Source: Maricaulis sp042095695 (GTDB taxonomy: Bacteria; Pseudomonadota; Alphaproteobacteria; Caulobacterales; Maricaulaceae). Taken from it: DNA of 10,462 bases. The notes below the pieces were generated by a model that saw only the letters and a list, made by a program, of their open reading frames with translations, had not been told where the DNA came from and searched no databases. Positions 6,813 to 10,462 of this stretch are shown here, one piece after another (positions within the stretch are counted from its first letter, which is position 1; each line of letters opens with the position of its first letter). The DNA is taken from positions 1 through 10,462 of the forward strand of contig JBELMP010000089.1 of the NCBI GenBank assembly GCA_042095695.1, read 5' to 3'. The position numbers and the translations under genes are program-made.

Positions 6813-7528
6813 GCCAGGGCCTCCTGGAGGGTGAAGGCGCCTTCATAGAGCGCACGACCGGAAATAGCGCCGGCGACGCCGGCCTGTTTGACCGCTTCGA
6901 TATCGGCCAGGGAGGCAATACCGCCGGAGGCCTGCCAGGACAGATGCGGGTAGCGCCGGACCAGATCCGCATAAAGCTCGCTATTGGGTCCGCTGAGATC
7001 CCCGTCACGTGCAATATCCGTCGCCATGGCATGAATGAGCGCGCTGTCCGCATAAGCTGCGAGGACATCGTCCAGCGTCACGGCGAGCACGTCGGTCCAC
7101 CCCTTGATGGCAGGCCGGTAAGCCCCATTGAGATAATGGACATCAAAGGCGAGATTGAAACATTCCGCGCCATACTCGCTGATCCAGCCAGTGACGGTTT
7201 CCGGGTCTGTCACGGCCAGCGACCCGATCACCAGCCGATTCACCCCGGCTTCCAGCAGTGCATCAATGTCGCTGCGCGCGCGGATGCCGCCGCCCGACTG
7301 CACGTTCAGCCCTGCACCGCTGATGGCTGCGATCGCCGGTGTCTGGCGGCGCTCGCCATCCCGGGCGCCTGCAAGATCGACCACATGCACCCAGTCACTG
7401 CCAGCGGCCTTGAAGTCCTCCGCCACGCGCGCGGGTTCATCGCCATAATCGGTGACCGCGTCGAACTTCCCTTTGAGGAGGCGAACCACGCGCCCGTCCA
7501 GCAGGTCTATGGCCGGATAAAGGATCAT
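6794..7528 (-). CDS. hisA: HisA, ProFAR isomerase
   Basis: This 244-residue (beta/alpha)8-barrel isomerase makes the Amadori rearrangement of ProFAR to PRFAR (step 4). It is homologous to HisF, with catalytic D8 (AIDLLDGR) and D129 (AFDVHYLNG), and the TDIxRDG motif around D171. Glycine-rich phosphate loops lie at 79-83 (GGGIR) and 200-204 (ASGGI). An in-frame start further upstream would lie inside hisH and add 24 residues unlike any HisA. The ATG at 7528 gives the canonical MILYPAIDL start, overlaps the hisH stop codon as ATGA, and has GGAG 8 nt before it. Confidence 0.98.
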   Translation of the reverse strand: MILYPAIDLLDGRVVRLLKGKFDAVTDYGDEPARVAEDFKAAGSDWVHVVDLAGARDGERRQTPAIAAISGAGLNVQSGGGIRARSDIDALLEAGVNRLVIGSLAVTDPETVTGWISEYGAECFNLAFDVHYLNGAYRPAIKGWTDVLAVTLDDVLAAYADSALIHAMATDIARDGDLSGPNSELYADLVRRYPHLSWQASGGIASLADIEAVKQAGVAGAISGRALYEGAFTLQEALACSRDA

Positions 7529-8124
7529 GATTTCAGCTCCGCGAAATTCTTCAAGATCAGCGCCCCGGCCTTGGCAGAACGCTCCGGGTGAAACTGGCAT
7601 CCGGCCACATGGCCGTGGCGCACGACAGCGCTGACGGGCGAGCCATAATGGGTGGCAGCACGGGTTGCAGCGCTGACAGGCGCATAAAATCCATGGACGA
7701 AATAGACATGTGTGCCGGTCTCAATTCCGGCCAGCAAAGGATCCTCGGCAACAAGGCTGTCGAGCGTGTTCCAACCCATATGCGGCCAGACCAGCTTGTC
7801 CGCCGGCGGGAGTTTCTCGATCCGTCCGGGTATGAGTCCGAGGCATTCCACATCGCCTTCCGCGGAGTGTTCAAACAGCAGCTGCATGCCCAGACAAATA
7901 CCCAGTAGCGGGCGTGCATCCTCACGCAGCGCCTGGCTCCAGCCGGAGCGGTCGAGCTGGCCCATGGCCGGGGCCGCAGATCCAACCCCGGGCAGGATCA
8001 GGCGGTCACACGCCGTCGCCGCTAACGGTTCTGCCACCACTTGATAGGCATGACCGGCGCGTTCCAGGGCGAAACGGACCGAGGCAAGATTGGCGCAGCC
8101 CGTATCAATCAGTCCGATCGCCAT
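7525..8124 (-). CDS. hisH: HisH, imidazole glycerol phosphate synthase glutaminase subunit
   Basis: This 199-residue class I glutamine amidotransferase releases ammonia from glutamine and channels it to HisF. The catalytic triad is intact: C77 in GICLGMQ, and H179 and E181 in CQFHPER, all within one residue of the E. coli positions. The PGVGS loop (45-49) forms the oxyanion region. ATG at 8124 is preferred; a GTG directly before it (8127) would add one residue and is equally close to the AAGGGG ribosome-binding sequence. The start overlaps the hisDB stop codon (TGATG), and the stop overlaps the hisA start (ATGA), which indicates tight translational coupling. Confidence 0.97.
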   Translation of the reverse strand: MAIGLIDTGCANLASVRFALERAGHAYQVVAEPLAATACDRLILPGVGSAAPAMGQLDRSGWSQALREDARPLLGICLGMQLLFEHSAEGDVECLGLIPGRIEKLPPADKLVWPHMGWNTLDSLVAEDPLLAGIETGTHVYFVHGFYAPVSAATRAATHYGSPVSAVVRHGHVAGCQFHPERSAKAGALILKNFAELKS

Positions 8125-10019
8125 CACAACTGCCCCTTGGTTGAGGGCATGACATCGCTTTCAATACGGATCGCGCCGCGCAGTGCCCGGCCAAAGGCTT
8201 TGAAACACCCCTCAATCATGTGATGGGCATTTTCGCCCTCCACCTTGACGTGAATGGCTGCCTTGAGGCTTTCCGCGATCGAGCGAAAGGCATGGGCGGT
8301 CATCTCGACAGGAAAACCGCCGACGGCCTCACCCGGGATTTCACCCTCGAACTTGGCATAGGGACGGCCGGACAGATCAATCCACACGGCCGCACGGGTC
8401 TCGTCCATCGGCAATTCAAATCCGAAACGGGCAATACCGCGCTTGTCCCCCAGGGCGTCTGCAAGCGCCTCACCCAGGGTCAGACAGACATCTTCAATCG
8501 TATGATGCCCATCAATGTGCAGATCGCCCTCCACGCGGACGCGCATGGCGATGCCGGCATGACGGGCGATCTGGTCCAGCATGTGATCGAAATAGCCAAT
8601 GCCGGTGTCAATCGAGACCGGCCCGGCCTGGTCCAGATTCAGCGCAACCTCAACATCGGTTTCCGAGGTCTTGCGGCGCTTGGCGGCGGCCCGGACCATG
8701 GGTGTTTGCACCACGGTTTTTTCGGCCTCAGCGCTCTGTCGGCGGACAGCCATGGCACGCTCATGCGCGTCCAGACCTTCCAGGGCGGCCAGACGCTCCA
8801 CGGTTGGCGCGATCGCCCGGGCGCCGTCCCGCGTCGCGCGCAGGATTGTCGTTGTTTTCTGAAAAGCCTCAACTGTCACGCCGCCATAGGCCCGCGCCGC
8901 GCCGCCAGTCGGCAGGGTGTGATTGGGTCCCGCCGCATAATCTCCTGCGGCTTCCGGTGCCCAGGGGCCGATGAAGATCGAACCCGCATGACGCACCATG
9001 TTCGCGAACCTGTCCGCCTCCGCAATCTGCAGGATCAGGTGTTCGGCGGCATAGGTATTGGCGGCCTCAGCCATGGCATCCCGGGTCTCGCAGATAACCG
9101 TCCGCGCATTCTTCATGGCTGCCCGGGCGATATCCACACGTGGCAGTGCTGCCAATTGTTGCTCGAGTTCAGCCTCGATACGCGTGACGATATCCGATTT
9201 ATCGGCGACCAGAACGACCTGGGCATTCACATCATGCTCCGCCTGGCTGAGTAGATCGCTGGCCACAAAAACCGGATCCGCAAGGGCATCTGCGACGACC
9301 ATGACTTCGCTCGGACCGGCTGGAAGATCGACGGCAGGCCCTCCCGGCAGACCCGACACATAGGATTTGGCCGCCGCGACATAGGCATTGCCCGGGCCGA
9401 AAATCTTGTCAGCGCGCGGCAAGCCCCCGACGCCGAAGGCGAGTGCCGAGACCGCCTGCGCGCCTCCGATAGCGTAGATCTCGTCCAGTCCGAGAATATC
9501 GGCGGTCGCCAGCAGTGCGGCATTGACCCCCGCAGCTCCTGCCGGCGGTGCAACCACTGCAATGCGTTCCACGCCGGCCAGCTGAGCCGGAATGGCGAGC
9601 ATGATCAGGGTCGAGACCAGCGGCGCTGTCCCCGCGGGAATATAGAGGCCGGCGACATCAATCGGTCCTGCCCGGCGACTGGCGGTCAGACCGGGCCAGG
9701 TCTCGACCGAATAGCCGGTATAGCCCTGCTTTACGTGGAAACGGCGCACCGCATCCGCAGCGGCTTTCACGGCTTCGGCATCGTCCTCACTAAAGCCGGC
9801 CCTGGCTTCGGCAATCGCGTTCGCAGAGACGCGGAAGTCGTCGGGCGCGAAACCATCCAGCTTCAGCGCATAATCGCGAACCGCCGGGTCACCGCCAGCG
9901 CGAATGGCGTCGACGATGGCCTGAGCGGCTTCGCCGGCATTCCCGGTTTCTTCCGGTCGTGCCAGAAAGGCCATGCGCTCGGCAGGGCTGGCTTGCGACC
10001 ATTCCAGGGATTTCATCAT
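8124..10019 (-). CDS. hisDB: HisD-HisB fusion: histidinol dehydrogenase + imidazoleglycerol-phosphate dehydratase
   Basis: This single 631-residue frame encodes two histidine enzymes. Residues 1 to about 428 are a full HisD (final two oxidations, histidinol to histidine with NAD). The zinc ligands Q259, H262, D360 and H419 and the catalytic pair E326-H327 are present at exactly the E. coli numbers. Residues 441-631 are a full HisB dehydratase domain (step 6), with FDHML, the manganese-binding DGHHTIED and NAHHMIEG motifs, and the terminal PSTKGQL. A linker of about 12 residues joins them, with no in-frame stop codon. The start at 10019 follows GAGGA by 7 nt; an in-frame start at 10226 would lie inside hisG. 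Enterobacterial HisB is instead fused to a phosphatase domain, which is absent here. Internal initiation at the ATG at 8699 could also yield free HisB. Confidence 0.95.
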   Translation of the reverse strand: MMKSLEWSQASPAERMAFLARPEETGNAGEAAQAIVDAIRAGGDPAVRDYALKLDGFAPDDFRVSANAIAEARAGFSEDDAEAVKAAADAVRRFHVKQGYTGYSVETWPGLTASRRAGPIDVAGLYIPAGTAPLVSTLIMLAIPAQLAGVERIAVVAPPAGAAGVNAALLATADILGLDEIYAIGGAQAVSALAFGVGGLPRADKIFGPGNAYVAAAKSYVSGLPGGPAVDLPAGPSEVMVVADALADPVFVASDLLSQAEHDVNAQVVLVADKSDIVTRIEAELEQQLAALPRVDIARAAMKNARTVICETRDAMAEAANTYAAEHLILQIAEADRFANMVRHAGSIFIGPWAPEAAGDYAAGPNHTLPTGGAARAYGGVTVEAFQKTTTILRATRDGARAIAPTVERLAALEGLDAHERAMAVRRQSAEAEKTVVQTPMVRAAAKRRKTSETDVEVALNLDQAGPVSIDTGIGYFDHMLDQIARHAGIAMRVRVEGDLHIDGHHTIEDVCLTLGEALADALGDKRGIARFGFELPMDETRAAVWIDLSGRPYAKFEGEIPGEAVGGFPVEMTAHAFRSIAESLKAAIHVKVEGENAHHMIEGCFKAFGRALRGAIRIESDVMPSTKGQL

Positions 10020-10029
10020 CAGCGCATCC

Positions 10030-10462
10030 TCAGGCCAGCATTTTCTCGATCGGCAGAACAAGAATAGCGCGCGCGCCCTCAGCCTCGAGCGCCTCAAGCG
10101 TCTCCCAGAAGACCCGCTCGCGGCAAACGGCATGGAGGGCGACGACATCCTCTCGGCCGGCGATCTGGGCAACGGTCGGGGCGTCGGACCCGGGCAGCAG
10201 CGCCTTGATAGCTTCCAGCCTGTCAACCGGTGCGTTCAACATGATGTATTTGGTCTGGGCCGAATTGATGACACCTTCGGCACGCCGCATCAGGATTTCG
10301 GCGATCGCGTCCGTCTGCGCATTGCGATTATCCTTGCGGCGCACCAGGACGGCTTCGCTGTTAAGGACAGTTTCAAAAGCCGCGAGACCGTTGGCCTCCA
10401 GTGTTGCACCTGAGGAGACAAGGTCGCAGATCGCATCCGCGATATTGAGACGCGGTGCGACC
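10030..10462 (-). CDS. hisG: HisG, ATP phosphoribosyltransferase, long form, N-terminus outside window
   Basis: This is the 3' part of the gene for the first, feedback-regulated step, ATP + PRPP to PR-ATP. The frame is open to the right edge and gives about 143 residues; about half of a normal HisG (roughly 155 residues) lies outside. The visible part starts shortly before the PRPP-binding stretch IADAICDLVSSGATLEANGL, nearly identical to the E. coli motif. It continues into the C-terminal ACT-like regulatory domain (KYIMLNAP, ALLPG, VFWETLEAL, ILVLPIEKM). That domain marks the hexameric long form that binds histidine itself and needs no HisZ partner. The TGA stop is 10 bp before the hisD start, and the hisD ribosome-binding site overlaps it. 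Confidence 0.96.
   Translation of the reverse strand, partial: VAPRLNIADAICDLVSSGATLEANGLAAFETVLNSEAVLVRRKDNRNAQTDAIAEILMRRAEGVINSAQTKYIMLNAPVDRLEAIKALLPGSDAPTVAQIAGREDVVALHAVCRERVFWETLEALEAEGARAILVLPIEKMLA

Noticed and set aside
8717..8723. A-run at the hisD/hisB junction (A AAA AAC type) as a programmed -1 frameshift site
   Set aside because: The heptamer is not in the reading phase required for slippage, and the fusion is already continuous in frame, so no frameshift is needed.
8220..9254. Long open frame (344 codons) on the plus strand opposite the HisD-HisB fusion gene
   Set aside because: It is antisense to an unmistakable enzyme gene, its product has no recognisable motif, and long antisense frames are expected in GC-rich coding DNA.
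10020..10226. Upstream extension of the HisD-HisB frame to an earlier start
   Set aside because: The extra 69 residues lie inside hisG in another frame and look like shadow coding (Arg/Ser/Pro-rich). The ATG at 10019 has a good ribosome-binding site and gives the normal HisD start.
1..10462. Mobile elements, CRISPR arrays, tRNA genes or phage genes
   Set aside because: I saw no regularly spaced repeats, transposase or integrase motifs, cloverleaf-like sequences or terminal inverted repeats.

Overview
The window is about 10.5 kb of moderately GC-rich bacterial DNA with tightly packed genes. The style of the two regulators, the GC content and the TonB-dependent receptor suggest a Gram-negative proteobacterium, possibly an alphaproteobacterium of the Caulobacterales/Maricaulales type. 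That placement is an inference with low confidence, because the window holds no taxonomic marker such as rRNA.

Left part, 1-2180. A 5'-truncated small protein gene with a possible SpoIIAA/STAS-like fold (2-325, +) meets tail to tail a LuxR-family regulator gene (312-1064, -) that encodes an autoinducer-binding domain. A 221-bp divergent region rich in dyad symmetries separates it from a HutC-type GntR regulator (1286-2023, +). A doubtful small hydrophobic reading frame follows (2090-2344, +).

Right part, 2180-10462, all on the minus strand. Read in the direction of transcription it is: hisG (3' part only), a single open reading frame encoding HisD joined in frame to HisB, hisH, hisA, hisF, hisIE, a TonB-dependent outer-membrane receptor, and an exported serine hydrolase of the beta-lactamase/penicillin-binding fold. 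The his genes are coupled by 1-19 bp overlaps or a 10-bp gap. The last two genes follow at gaps of 33 and 29 bp. A hairpin just after the hydrolase stop codon may end the unit.

The his genes cover the histidine pathway from ATP + PRPP to histidine except two activities not seen here: the aminotransferase HisC and histidinol-phosphate phosphatase. The order equals the enterobacterial G-D-C-B-H-A-F-I order with hisC, and the phosphatase half of enterobacterial HisB, removed exactly where HisD and HisB are now fused. HisG is the long, E. coli-like type with its own C-terminal regulatory domain.

The most unusual feature is the HisD-HisB fusion, in which all expected catalytic residues of both enzymes are present. 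I did not find a defence system, a mobile element, a CRISPR array or an RNA gene.
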